A stretch of 64,000 nucleotides of DNA from Flavobacterium sp. GTDB taxonomy: Bacteria > Bacteroidota > Bacteroidia > Flavobacteriales > Flavobacteriaceae. The notes below the pieces were generated by a model. It was not told the origin of the DNA and did no database searches. It was given only the letters and a program-made list of their open reading frames with translations. The translations under genes were made by a program, and so were the position numbers. The stretch covers positions 62,001 through 126,000 of the forward strand of contig JACMLU010000018.1 in assembly GCA_014379405.1 (NCBI GenBank), in the 5' to 3' direction. Positions 34,809 through 43,904 of the stretch are shown here, in pieces. Every line of letters begins with the position of its first letter. The stretch's first letter is position 1.

Positions 34809-36851
34809 TCAATCCAATTTATAAAATCCCTTTTCGCCAGTTGCGTGAAAAGGGATTTTCTCTTTTAGGCAAGTTGCCTTCCACATTTTTTGAATGGTTC
34901 TGAAATTCGAGGCATCGGCGACAACCACTTTAGGCTTGGAGGCTTGCAAAAAACGTTCGAAATTTATTTTTGGAGATTGGGTAAATACTACAATGTCAGG
35001 ATGAATTTCCTTTGGACAAACACCTAAACTATCCACAATTAAAATTTTATTTCCATTGAAATAAATCAAGTTCCGCAATTTTTTTTTGAATTTAAAACTG
35101 CTGAAATTCCCCATTGAATATGATGTTAAGGTCTTGTTTTTTGATACCGTTTTCAAAAGACTGTCATTGGCATATAATGTGATATTATTTCCTTTTCGTT
35201 CTGCAATCAAAGTGCTTTTCTTTGAATTGAAAATGACTAATTCTATCTGGTTTTGAATATTCCAATGGGTTTGAAAATAGCTAATCTGAAAAATAACAAC
35301 ACCAACCATTGCCAATACCAATCGATTAAAACTTGGCTTCTTGAACCAAATAATTATTGCTATAATCAATAAATACAAACTAAACAACAACTGCCAATTG
35401 AACGGAATATCCCGAAAGATAAATTGTTCCAAAGAAGCAATGGAATTAATGATTTTGTTCAAAAAATAAATGCTCCATTCTAATGATTTGGCAAGATACA
35501 AAGGGACAAAATCGAATGCAGCCAAAACCATTACCAAAACACCCAACCCCATTATCACGCTTAAAAAAGGAATAATGACCAAATTGGTCACGAAAAATAA
35601 GCCCGGAAATTGATGAAAATAGTAAATACTCAATGGCAAAGTGCCAATTTGTGCCGCAAAAGAAACGGTCAATATTTCCCAAAAGTAATTCACTATTTTA
35701 TATTTTGGAGACCAAAGTTGGGCTAACAAGGGCTGTAACCAAAGAATAAAAAACAAGGCAAGATAACTCAATTGAAACCCCACATCAAATAAAAACGAAG
35801 GTTGAAACAGTAAAATGAGCAACATCGAAACCAACAACGTGTGAAAAATATTGGAACTTCGCCTTAAATACATTCCGATGGCAACAAAGGAAAACATCGT
35901 AACCGAACGAAGCACCGACGGAGCCAACCCTGCAATCACTCCAAATGTTGACAATGAAACCAAAATGATAATCAATTTAATGAACGAACCTCGTCGAGTA
36001 TTGGAAAAAGGTTTTAGAAGAAAAGTCACAAACAGCAAAATAAATCCGATATGCAATCCCGAAACCGACAAAATATGCACTGCGCCAGCGTATTGATAAT
36101 CCTTGATAATCTCTGGAGAAATATCTTGCTGTTGACCTAAAATCAAGGCAATGGCAACATTCAGTTCGGCTTTGTTGAAATTGCTTTTCTCCAGATTCCG
36201 AATGATTTTAGTCCGCAATTTTGAAGTATAATACCAAACATCTTTTTGGATAATGGAACCCAATTTTATCTCAGAAGCATCGGCATACATCTGAGCATAA
36301 ATTTGTTTGCCTTCAAGATATTTTCCGTAATCAAACTGGTTCGGATTTTTTGCTGGACTGTTTTGGTATAAAGTTTCTTTAATTTTCAAATGAGTTCCTA
36401 TTTCCAATGGATGATTCAAGCTGTCTTTTCGAACATTCAAGAGCATTCTTCCCGAGCTTGCCACGTCGTCAATCTGGTTTACAAGAACAATATAGCGGTC
36501 GTTGAAACTGGAACTTCGCAGTTTTTCTCGAATGGTGACCGAAATCAAATGAGGTTCATCAAAAACCGCTTTCTTATGAATATAATTTTTGGATTGAAAA
36601 GAATCGGTGTGGATAATTTGGGTGCTTGAGCCAATTCCAAAAGCAAGAAAATAGGTTGCCAGACCAAAATAGATTGGGTTTACGGCATTTCGTTTCGAAA
36701 CAAAAAAAGCAATAACGAAAGCACAAGCAGCAACAAAAAGCATTGAAAACACAAAAGAAATACTCGGCTTGAAGTAATAAACAACCAGAATTCCGGCCAC
36801 AAAACCAATCGTAATTCTCGCCAAAGGGAACTGCAATACTTTCATAATCAT
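34809..36851 (-). CDS. ComEC/Rec2 family inner-membrane protein with degenerate C-terminal domain
   Basis: 680 residues. An N-terminal DUF4131-like part with membrane helices and an OB-like segment (about 1-200) is followed by the Competence domain (about 210-480): AIALILGQQQDI, AGAVHILSVSGLHIGFI (the characteristic HxxxxSGLH element), GLAPSVLRS, QLSYLALFFILW. In naturally competent bacteria this forms the DNA uptake channel. The C-terminal 130 residues correspond in place to the metallo-beta-lactamase domain but show no HxHxDH motif, so nuclease activity is unlikely. Downstream of lpxB on the same strand. Confidence 0.85.
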   Translation of the reverse strand: MIMKVLQFPLARITIGFVAGILVVYYFKPSISFVFSMLFVAACAFVIAFFVSKRNAVNPIYFGLATYFLAFGIGSSTQIIHTDSFQSKNYIHKKAVFDEPHLISVTIREKLRSSSFNDRYIVLVNQIDDVASSGRMLLNVRKDSLNHPLEIGTHLKIKETLYQNSPAKNPNQFDYGKYLEGKQIYAQMYADASEIKLGSIIQKDVWYYTSKLRTKIIRNLEKSNFNKAELNVAIALILGQQQDISPEIIKDYQYAGAVHILSVSGLHIGFILLFVTFLLKPFSNTRRGSFIKLIIILVSLSTFGVIAGLAPSVLRSVTMFSFVAIGMYLRRSSNIFHTLLVSMLLILLFQPSFLFDVGFQLSYLALFFILWLQPLLAQLWSPKYKIVNYFWEILTVSFAAQIGTLPLSIYYFHQFPGLFFVTNLVIIPFLSVIMGLGVLVMVLAAFDFVPLYLAKSLEWSIYFLNKIINSIASLEQFIFRDIPFNWQLLFSLYLLIIAIIIWFKKPSFNRLVLAMVGVVIFQISYFQTHWNIQNQIELVIFNSKKSTLIAERKGNNITLYANDSLLKTVSKNKTLTSYSMGNFSSFKFKKKLRNLIYFNGNKILIVDSLGVCPKEIHPDIVVFTQSPKINFERFLQASKPKVVVADASNFRTIQKMWKATCLKEKIPFHATGEKGFYKLD
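34822..34864 (+). terminator. Terminator of the thioredoxin gene, inside the comEC 3' end
   Basis: Perfect 13-base arms (34823-34835 with 34847-34859), AAAATCCCTTTTC / GAAAAGGGATTTT, loop of 11, then CTCTTTT. It lies within the last codons of the convergent comEC-like gene. Confidence 0.75.
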
Positions 36852-36908
36852 AAAAGTAAGTAATTATTTAACACGAAATAACCTTGATTTATCCGAAGTT
36901 AAAAAAAA

Positions 36909-38021
36909 TTATTTCAAATCGGCCACAATTAGTTTAGCCGTATTTTCGCTAGCGCCAATCCCTCCCAATTTTTGTTCCAAAACTTCGTATTTTTCCAAAA
37001 GGTTTTGGCGATAATTAGGATCCGTTATTTTTTTCAACTCTTCGCGAATGCGTTTTGAATTGCAATTCTCTTGAATCAATTCAGTTACCACTTCTTCGTC
37101 CATAATCAAGTTGACCAAGGAAATATATTTTAGGGTAATAATGCGTTTGGCTATTTGGTAGGAAATCGTGCTGCCTTTATAACAAACCACTTCCGGCACT
37201 TTGAAAAGAGCCGTTTCAAGCGTTGCCGTTCCCGAAGTAACCAATGCTGCTGTGGCATTGCTCAACAAATCATAGGTTTTGTTCGAGACAAATTTGATGT
37301 TTTCATTGGTTATAAAACCTTCATAAAAAGAAAATTCCTGACTGGGCGCACCAGCAATCACGAATTGATAATCCGGAAAATCATTGACCACGCTCAACAT
37401 TACAGAAAGCATTTTGGTAATTTCCTGTTTGCGGCTACCGGGTAAAATGGCAATAATCGGCTTTTCGTTCAATTGATTTTCTTTTCTGAAAACAGCAGCA
37501 TCCATTGCTGGATGATTATGGATGGCGTCAATCAAGGGATGTCCTACAAATTCAACCGGGAAATGATGTTTATTTTCATAGAAATCTTTCTCGAAAGGTA
37601 GAATCACATACATTTTATCGACATCTCGTTTGATTTCGGTAATTCGATTTTCTTTCCAAGCCCAAATTTGAGGCGAAATATAATAATGCGTTTTCATTCC
37701 GAGATCTTTTGCCCATTTGGCAATACGCAAATTGAAACCGGGATAATCAATAAAAATAATCACGTCCGGCTGAAAATCACTAATATCTTTTTTGCAAATT
37801 TTGATATTGTTCAGAATCGTTTTTAGATGAAAAAGCACTTCCACAAAACCCATAAAAGCCAAGTCACGATAATGTTTCACTAAAGTTCCGCCTACGTTTT
37901 GCATCAAATCGCCACCCCAAAACCGAATGTCTGCATTGGAATCTTCTTTGTACAAAGCTTTCATCAAATTGGCGCCGTGTAAATCTCCCGAGGCTTCCCC
38001 TGCTATAATGTAGTATTTCAT
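36909..38021 (-). CDS. lpxB: Lipid-A-disaccharide synthase
   Basis: 370-residue glycosyltransferase (GT19) that joins UDP-diacylglucosamine and lipid X in lipid A synthesis. The diagnostic N-terminus YYIIAGEASGDLHGANLM (about 3-20) is present, with FWGGDLMQNVGG, FIDYPGFNLRIAKWAK, YYISPQIWAWKENR, FVGHPLIDAI and LPGSRKQEI. The C-terminal half carries SGTATLETALFKVPEVVCYKG, the nucleotide-sugar region. Length is normal. It is preceded by the surE/small-membrane-protein pair and the intergenic inverted-repeat element, and followed by comEC after 57 bases. Confidence 0.96.
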   Translation of the reverse strand: MKYYIIAGEASGDLHGANLMKALYKEDSNADIRFWGGDLMQNVGGTLVKHYRDLAFMGFVEVLFHLKTILNNIKICKKDISDFQPDVIIFIDYPGFNLRIAKWAKDLGMKTHYYISPQIWAWKENRITEIKRDVDKMYVILPFEKDFYENKHHFPVEFVGHPLIDAIHNHPAMDAAVFRKENQLNEKPIIAILPGSRKQEITKMLSVMLSVVNDFPDYQFVIAGAPSQEFSFYEGFITNENIKFVSNKTYDLLSNATAALVTSGTATLETALFKVPEVVCYKGSTISYQIAKRIITLKYISLVNLIMDEEVVTELIQENCNSKRIREELKKITDPNYRQNLLEKYEVLEQKLGGIGASENTAKLIVADLK

Positions 38022-38131
38022 CTGTTAGTTTATATTGATTTTTAATGGTCAGATGGAACTCGCAAAAATCATTTCTTTGATGTTTGAAATCGTGCGAGCT
38101 CGTTTCATTTTTACTGTTTAATTAAATTTTA

Positions 38132-38240
38132 AACCACGAATTACACAAATTTCCACAAATTAAATTTTAAACCATAAAAATTAGTGCAATTGTATTTTTC
38201 AGCTCTTTGGAATTCGTGAAAATTTGTGTAATTCGTGGTT
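38132..38240. repeat. Inverted-repeat element AACCACGAATTACACAAATT, copy 2
   Basis: 109 bases with 30-base inverted ends: 38132-38161 and 38211-38240 match at 28 of 30 positions after reverse complementing. No open frame inside. Same terminal word as the element at 11911-12013, so it is a dispersed, non-coding element of MITE or REP-like size. It sits between lpxB and the small membrane-protein gene. Confidence 0.7.
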
Positions 38241-38279
38241 AAATAATTTTTCAAAATCGTTAGGAATGCTTTCTTCAAT

Positions 38280-38552
38280 TTATGCAAATAAAGTGATAAT
38301 CGTAATTATTATAACGGCCAAAACTACGCCACGAGCCATTATGTCTTTGTTCAATTTTAGCAAAATGCCAAATGCCACCAAATCAAGAATGGAACCCAAT
38401 GTAATTAATTTGCCGAGCTTTCCTTCAGCTTTCATCGATTCAACACCTGCCATAAAATCAAAGGCGGTAAAAAATTTGATAAAAAGAAAACTACCCAATA
38501 AAGAAGCTAAAATGCCGATTACAAAACCTATCAATATATCTATTTTACTCAT
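38280..38552 (-). CDS. Small membrane protein of unknown function
   Basis: 90 residues with two or three hydrophobic helices (IGFVIGILASLLGSFLFI at about 8-25, LITLGSILDLVAFGILL at about 47-64, GVVLAVIIITIITLF at the end). Its start overlaps the surE stop by eight bases, which supports real, coupled expression. I do not recognise a family. Small hydrophobic proteins of this kind next to surE and lpxB are plausible in Flavobacteria but I cannot assign a role. An alternative is that only the overlap is conserved by chance; I think the gene is real. Confidence 0.7.
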   Translation of the reverse strand: MSKIDILIGFVIGILASLLGSFLFIKFFTAFDFMAGVESMKAEGKLGKLITLGSILDLVAFGILLKLNKDIMARGVVLAVIIITIITLFA

Positions 38553-39324
38553 TCCATTTCCAGGTGTTAAGTTGTTGTATGGCGTGATGTGCAGTTAAGT
38601 CGAATTGTACAGGAACTACCGAAATATAACCATTGGCAAGTGCCCATTCGTCAGTATCTTCCCCTTGGTCTTGGTTTACAAATTCACCCGTTAACCAATA
38701 ATAATCTCTACCTTGCGGCGTTTTTCGTTTGTCAAATTTTTCAATCCAAAGTGCTTTCGCCTGACGACAAATTTTTATTCCCTTGATTTCTTTTTCACTT
38801 AATTTTGGAAAATTTACGTTCAAAACCACACTTTCTGGCAGTCCTTTTTCCAAAACCTCTAAAGTAATACTTCTTATAAATGATTTGATGGGTTCGAAAT
38901 CGGCATTCCAGTCGTAATCTAATAAAGAGAAACCAATAGCGGGAATTCCTTCGATTCCTGCTTCGACGGCAGCACTCATCGTACCGGAATAAATCACGTT
39001 TATCGACGAATTCGAACCGTGGTTAACTCCTGACACACACAAATCTGGTTTTCTTTTTATGACTTCATTTACGGCCAGTTTCACGCAATCTACTGGAGTT
39101 CCAGAGCAACTGTATTCAGCAATAACATCATTTTCTTTGGAAATTTTGTTGATATACAAGGTGTCATTTATGGTAATGGAATGTCCCGTGGCACTTTGCG
39201 GACTGTCCGGAGCTACGACTACAACCGTTCCTATTTCGGCCATAACAGCAATTAATGCACGAATACCGGGAGCCGAAATCCCATCGTCATTGGTTACCAA
39301 GATTAAAGGTTTGTCTCTTTCCAT
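38545..39324 (-). CDS. surE: 5'/3'-nucleotidase SurE
   Basis: 259 residues from the ATG at 39324; an in-frame TTG five codons upstream is less likely. SurE is a metal-dependent phosphatase on nucleoside monophosphates. Signature: LILVTNDDGISAPGIRAL near the N-terminus with the metal-binding NDD, then VVVVAPDSPQSATGHSITI, the SGTPVDCVKLAV segment, and SGVNHGSNSSINVIYSGTMSAAVEAG with the conserved SGxNxG. Length and order are those of the family. The downstream small membrane-protein gene overlaps its end. Confidence 0.95.
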   Translation of the reverse strand: MERDKPLILVTNDDGISAPGIRALIAVMAEIGTVVVVAPDSPQSATGHSITINDTLYINKISKENDVIAEYSCSGTPVDCVKLAVNEVIKRKPDLCVSGVNHGSNSSINVIYSGTMSAAVEAGIEGIPAIGFSLLDYDWNADFEPIKSFIRSITLEVLEKGLPESVVLNVNFPKLSEKEIKGIKICRQAKALWIEKFDKRKTPQGRDYYWLTGEFVNQDQGEDTDEWALANGYISVVPVQFDLTAHHAIQQLNTWKWNE

Positions 39325-39521
39325 TGTATATTTTTTCAATTTTGGGTCGTTATATCGGAAATAAAAATGCGGTAATTTCCAGCAAACAAAGAAACAAAAT
39401 TAATCCAGTTCGGAGATTAATCCCGAAACAAAAAAAACAATTTTATACCTTTAACAAAAATTTATGCGAGCCTTGGCATTTGTTGGCATAGTTTTTTACG
39501 TAATTTGAATTTTAAATATTT

Positions 39522-41798
39522 ATGGATACTATTATTAATTTTATGAAAAGAAATTATAAAATAATTCTTGCGGTAGTTTTGCTTTCTGCAACCCTGTTTG
39601 CGTTTAGAAGTAATTCAGTAAAAAGTGTAGATTCTGAAAAGGACAAAATGCTTATGGAATTATTGACATTTGTTATAGAAAAAGGACACTATAGTCCTGC
39701 TAAGATTGACGACACTTTTTCTAAAGGAATATACAAAGATTACATTCAGGCTTTGGATCCATCCAAGAGGTTTTTCCTGCAATCAGATATTGACGAATTT
39801 TCAAAATATGAAACGCAGCTTGATGACCAATTTCTAAATAAAGACTTGACTTTTTTCAATCTTACTTACGACCGCTTGATTAAAAGAATGGAAGAAGGCA
39901 AAAATCTGTATAAAGTTATTTTAACTACTCCTTTTGATTATTCGGTAGATGAAACTTTCAATACGGATTACGAAAAAGCCCCTTATGCCAAAAATGCAGC
40001 TGAATTAAAAGAAAAGTGGCGTAAACAACTCAAATTGTCAACACTTTCTTCTTTGACAGATCGTTTGAAAATTCAAGAAAACAAAGAAAAAGGAATTGTT
40101 GACAAAGACGTAAAAAGCACTTCTGAGGATTTAAAACCAGGAGAATTTGTTGACAACATCAATAATTCAGAAAAAGGCAAAACAGATAAATCTTCTGATG
40201 GAAAGCCAAAAACTTTTGAAGAATTAGAAAAAATTACCCGTGAAAGTTCAATGAAATCATTGGATGAATATTTTGGTTTTATGAAAGAACTTACCAGAGA
40301 TGATTGGTTTTCAATATACATTAATTCAATTACGGCTCGATTTGACCCACACACAAATTATTTTCCACCTGAGGAAAAAGAACGTTTCGATGTAAGTATC
40401 AGCGGGAAATTCGAAGGGATTGGAGCACGTCTTCAAAAGAAAAATGACTTTACCGAAATCACTGAACTAATTTCGGGTGGACCAGCATGGAGAGGAAAAA
40501 AGCTAGAAGCAGGAGATGTTATTATGAAAGTGGCTCAAGGAAATGGAGAACCTCTTGATATAGTTGGAATGCGCCTAGACGATGTTGTCAAAAAAATTAA
40601 AGGACCAAAAGGCTCTGAAGTTCGTCTTACCGTAAAAAAAGTGGATGGTTCTATCAAAACTATTTCAATCATAAGAGATATTGTGGAAATTGAAGAAACC
40701 TATGCAAAATCGAGTGTTGTCGAAAGAAATGGCGTAAAATACGGGGTGATTTATTTGCCCAAATTCTATATTGATTTTGAAAATGCGGATGGTAGAGATG
40801 CTGGAAAAGACATTGCTGTCGAGGTAGAATCTTTGAAAAAAGCAGGTGTAAACGGAATTGTATTAGACGTACGTGATGATGGAGGTGGTTCGCTTTCGAC
40901 TGTTGTGGATATCGCTGGATTATTTATCGAGCAAGGGCCTATTGTACAAATTAAATCGGCTGATAGAAACAAAGAAGTTTTATATGACCGAGACAAAAAA
41001 ATTGAATGGGATGGTCCGTTGGTGATTATGGTGAATAGTTTTTCTGCTTCGGCTTCTGAAATTTTGGCAGCTGCCATTCAAGATTACAAAAGAGGAATTA
41101 TTGTTGGAAGTAAACAAACTTACGGCAAAGGAACTGTTCAAAACGTAATTGATTTGAATAAATTTGTTCGTAGCAGCAGCACTGGAGATTTAGGAGCTTT
41201 AAAAACAACGACTCAGAAATTTTACAGAATAAATGGAGGTTCAACCCAACTCGAAGGAGTAAGCAGTGACATTGTTATGCCAGACAAATATGCCTACCTA
41301 AAAATGGGAGAACGCGATGTAGATGCTGCAATGCCTTGGGACAAAATAGATCCTGCATACTATAATGTTTGGAAAAACAATGCCAACTTTGAGAAAGCAA
41401 TTGCTGAAAGCAAGAAAAGAATTGCACAAAATCCACAGTTTAAATTGATCGAAGAAAACGCAAAATGGATTGACAAAAGAAGCAACGAAAATTTGTATAG
41501 CCTAAAAATAGATGAATTTAGAAAGAGTCAAAAAGCAATCGAAGATGTTGCTAAAAAATTCAAAGCGATATCCGATTATGATTATCATTTAAAGTTTACT
41601 TCTTTGCCTCAAGAAGCTCTAGCGATGCAAAAAGACGCTTCTCTTAAAGAAAAGAGAGACAGATGGCACGAAAGTTTATCTAAAGATATTTATGTCGAAG
41701 AAGCATTAAATGTATTGGATGATTTACAAGCTAAACCTGTAGCTAAAAAAAGCACTCCTCCTGTAGCAATAAAGAAAGAGAAACTAGTAAAAAAATAA
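39522..41798 (+). CDS. prc: Carboxy-terminal processing protease (S41, PDZ)
   Basis: 758 residues, with an internal ATG at 39543 (MKRNYKIIL) as an alternative start directly before the membrane-spanning signal segment. N-terminal domain, then a PDZ domain (about 300-380; GIGARLQKKNDFTEI, GGPAWRGKKLEAGDVIM), then the S41 peptidase core with NSFSASASEILAAAIQDYKRG (catalytic Ser, about 510) and QTYGKGTVQ (catalytic Lys, about 536). The C-terminal DUF3340-like extension makes it a Tsp/Prc long form that trims envelope proteins in the periplasm. The nuclease gene follows after 16 bases. Confidence 0.93.
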   Translation: MDTIINFMKRNYKIILAVVLLSATLFAFRSNSVKSVDSEKDKMLMELLTFVIEKGHYSPAKIDDTFSKGIYKDYIQALDPSKRFFLQSDIDEFSKYETQLDDQFLNKDLTFFNLTYDRLIKRMEEGKNLYKVILTTPFDYSVDETFNTDYEKAPYAKNAAELKEKWRKQLKLSTLSSLTDRLKIQENKEKGIVDKDVKSTSEDLKPGEFVDNINNSEKGKTDKSSDGKPKTFEELEKITRESSMKSLDEYFGFMKELTRDDWFSIYINSITARFDPHTNYFPPEEKERFDVSISGKFEGIGARLQKKNDFTEITELISGGPAWRGKKLEAGDVIMKVAQGNGEPLDIVGMRLDDVVKKIKGPKGSEVRLTVKKVDGSIKTISIIRDIVEIEETYAKSSVVERNGVKYGVIYLPKFYIDFENADGRDAGKDIAVEVESLKKAGVNGIVLDVRDDGGGSLSTVVDIAGLFIEQGPIVQIKSADRNKEVLYDRDKKIEWDGPLVIMVNSFSASASEILAAAIQDYKRGIIVGSKQTYGKGTVQNVIDLNKFVRSSSTGDLGALKTTTQKFYRINGGSTQLEGVSSDIVMPDKYAYLKMGERDVDAAMPWDKIDPAYYNVWKNNANFEKAIAESKKRIAQNPQFKLIEENAKWIDKRSNENLYSLKIDEFRKSQKAIEDVAKKFKAISDYDYHLKFTSLPQEALAMQKDASLKEKRDRWHESLSKDIYVEEALNVLDDLQAKPVAKKSTPPVAIKKEKLVKK

Positions 41799-41814
41799 GG
41801 ATTACATTTAATAA

Positions 41815-42648
41815 ATGAATAGAATAAAACAGGTATTAACTGCTATTGCGCTCCAGAATTTCTGGAGCGTTTTTAGTTTTTGTGCAATTATGATGCTAAT
41901 TATCGGGGCATTTTCAGCATTCAATTTGTCGCCTGATAATTCTAATAACCAAAAAATAAGTCAAAATCAACCATTGGATTTTCTGCCAACATCGACAACC
42001 AACCAAATCATTAAACACGAGTATTACACTTTGTCCTATAGCGAAAAACACGAACAGGCGGAGTGGGTTGCTTATGAATTGAAAAAAAGTTATGTAAGAA
42101 GTAGCGACTTCAAAAGACCTTATTTTATTGAAGACCCAAAGGTAAAAACAGGTTCAGCCGACTGGCGAAACTATAAAAAATCAGGCTACGACAAAGGGCA
42201 TCTTTGTCCAGCAGGAGATATGGAGTTTGCAATCAATGCTTATAACGACACTTTTTTTACTTCGAATATTTCGCCTCAATTGCACGATTTCAATGGTGGC
42301 GTTTGGAATAGATTGGAACAAAAAGTTCGCTATTGGGCGACCAAATATGATGGGATTTACGTGATTACCGGAGGCGTTTTACAACCCTCATTGAAAACTA
42401 TTGGTAAAGAACAAGTATCCGTTCCTAATTATTTTTACAAAATTTTGTTGAACAATTCCAATGGACAATATAGAATGATTGCTTTTTTGGTTCCAAGCAA
42501 AAAAAGCGACAAACCACTTTATGCTTTTGCAGTTTCTGTTGACAGTCTTGAAAAAATGACGGGAATTGATTTCTTTCCTAAATTGAACGACAAAATCGAA
42601 AACAGTTTGGAGAAAAACAGCGATTATAAAACTTGGAGTTTTAATTAA
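41815..42648 (+). CDS. Membrane-anchored or exported DNA/RNA non-specific endonuclease
   Basis: 277 residues: N-terminal hydrophobic helix (about 20-40; FSFCAIMMLIIGAFSAF), then a beta-beta-alpha metal endonuclease domain with the active-site region GYDKGHLCPAGDM (His and the DKGH variant of DRGH) and the metal-ligand segment NISPQLHDFNGGVWNRLEQKVR. C-terminal part GVYVITGG and FYKILL complete the NUC1 family fold. It degrades nucleic acid outside the cytoplasm, probably for nutrient use or defence. Encoded 16 bases behind prc and ends four bases from the convergent rodA stop. Confidence 0.9.
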   Translation: MNRIKQVLTAIALQNFWSVFSFCAIMMLIIGAFSAFNLSPDNSNNQKISQNQPLDFLPTSTTNQIIKHEYYTLSYSEKHEQAEWVAYELKKSYVRSSDFKRPYFIEDPKVKTGSADWRNYKKSGYDKGHLCPAGDMEFAINAYNDTFFTSNISPQLHDFNGGVWNRLEQKVRYWATKYDGIYVITGGVLQPSLKTIGKEQVSVPNYFYKILLNNSNGQYRMIAFLVPSKKSDKPLYAFAVSVDSLEKMTGIDFFPKLNDKIENSLEKNSDYKTWSFN

Positions 42649-42651
42649 AAA

Positions 42652-43887
42652 CTACCATTCATTAACCTTATTGGCATCCATCTTTATAAAAATAAAGAGC
42701 AAAATGGTAAAACCCCAAAGTCCGGAACCACCATAAGAAAAGAAAGGCAATGGCACACCAATCGTTGGAAAAACACCCACGACCATAGCAATATTCACAA
42801 AGAAATGAATAAATAAAACACCCGCCACACAGTAGCCGTAAACCCTACTAAATTTTGTTTTTTGCCTTTCAGCCAAATAAATAATTCGAAGAAATAAGCC
42901 TACAAACAAAGCAACAACTAGCAGCGAACCTAAGAAGCCCCACTCCTCACCTACAGTTGTAAAGATGTAATCCGTATGTTGTTCGGGAACAAATCCTCCT
43001 TTGGTTTGCGTGCCCTCCAGAAATCCTTTTCCAAACCAGCCTCCAGATCCAATAGCAATTTCCGATTGGTTTGTATTATAACCAATCCCTTTCATATCGA
43101 CTGATTTTCCCAATAATATATTGAAACGATCACGGTGGTGTTGCTTGAAAACGTTTGTAAAAACATAGCTTACAGACAAGACAAATCCTGATATTAAAGC
43201 AAAAAGAATCCCGCTTAAGACTATATTCCTATCGCCTAATCTTGACTTGAAATGAACAAGCAATATAACTGCCAAAGCAATAAGAATAACGTATTGAGGT
43301 TCTAAAACTAGAGTCAACACAAACAGGACAATCGCAACAAATCCGGTCAACACGTACCAAGCAGGCAATCCTTCGCGATAGAGAACAATAATAAAAATAC
43401 TGTATATCAAGGCACTTCCTGGGTCTGGCTGTGGCAATATCAGCATCACAGGTAAAAACAAGATAGCCAAAGCCTGAATTTGACGATTGACATCCTTTAA
43501 ATTGATTTGGGTATCACTTAAATATTTGGCTAATGCCAATGCCGTTGCAGCTTTAGCAAATTCTGATGGTTGCAAGGTAAAACTTCCAATGGCATACCAA
43601 CAACGTTGTCCAGCAATGGTTTTACCAAAGGCAAATAATCCAAGTAATGACAACAAGGAAACACCATAAATGATACTGGCATATTTCTCGTAAAATTTGC
43701 CATCCACATAAAGTAAAATAAATATTAACGGAATAGTTAATACAATAAATATCAATTGCTTATCAGCCGTACCTTCTGTTGATGACAATGAAGAGGAATA
43801 TATATTCAACCATCCCATTATCACTAATAGAATATAGATGACGATACAAATCCAGTCGATATTATTGGTTAAACTTTGATTTTTCAT
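42652..43887 (-). CDS. rodA: Peptidoglycan glycosyltransferase RodA
   Basis: 411-residue SEDS-family polytopic membrane glycosyltransferase of the elongasome that polymerises glycan strands with PBP2. Key parts: GQRCWYAIGSFTLQPSEFAK (about 93-112), the extracellular loop GIGYNTNQSEIAIGSGGWFGKGFLEGTQTK with the conserved Asp/Glu region EQHTDYIFTTVGEEWGFLG, and GVFPTIGVPLPFFSYGGSG near the end. Length is normal. It follows mrdA by 17 bases, last gene of the mre-mrd cluster. Confidence 0.96.
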   Translation of the reverse strand: MKNQSLTNNIDWICIVIYILLVIMGWLNIYSSSLSSTEGTADKQLIFIVLTIPLIFILLYVDGKFYEKYASIIYGVSLLSLLGLFAFGKTIAGQRCWYAIGSFTLQPSEFAKAATALALAKYLSDTQINLKDVNRQIQALAILFLPVMLILPQPDPGSALIYSIFIIVLYREGLPAWYVLTGFVAIVLFVLTLVLEPQYVILIALAVILLVHFKSRLGDRNIVLSGILFALISGFVLSVSYVFTNVFKQHHRDRFNILLGKSVDMKGIGYNTNQSEIAIGSGGWFGKGFLEGTQTKGGFVPEQHTDYIFTTVGEEWGFLGSLLVVALFVGLFLRIIYLAERQKTKFSRVYGYCVAGVLFIHFFVNIAMVVGVFPTIGVPLPFFSYGGSGLWGFTILLFIFIKMDANKVNEW

Positions 43888-43904
43888 TTTAAATGAATCG
43901 CTTG

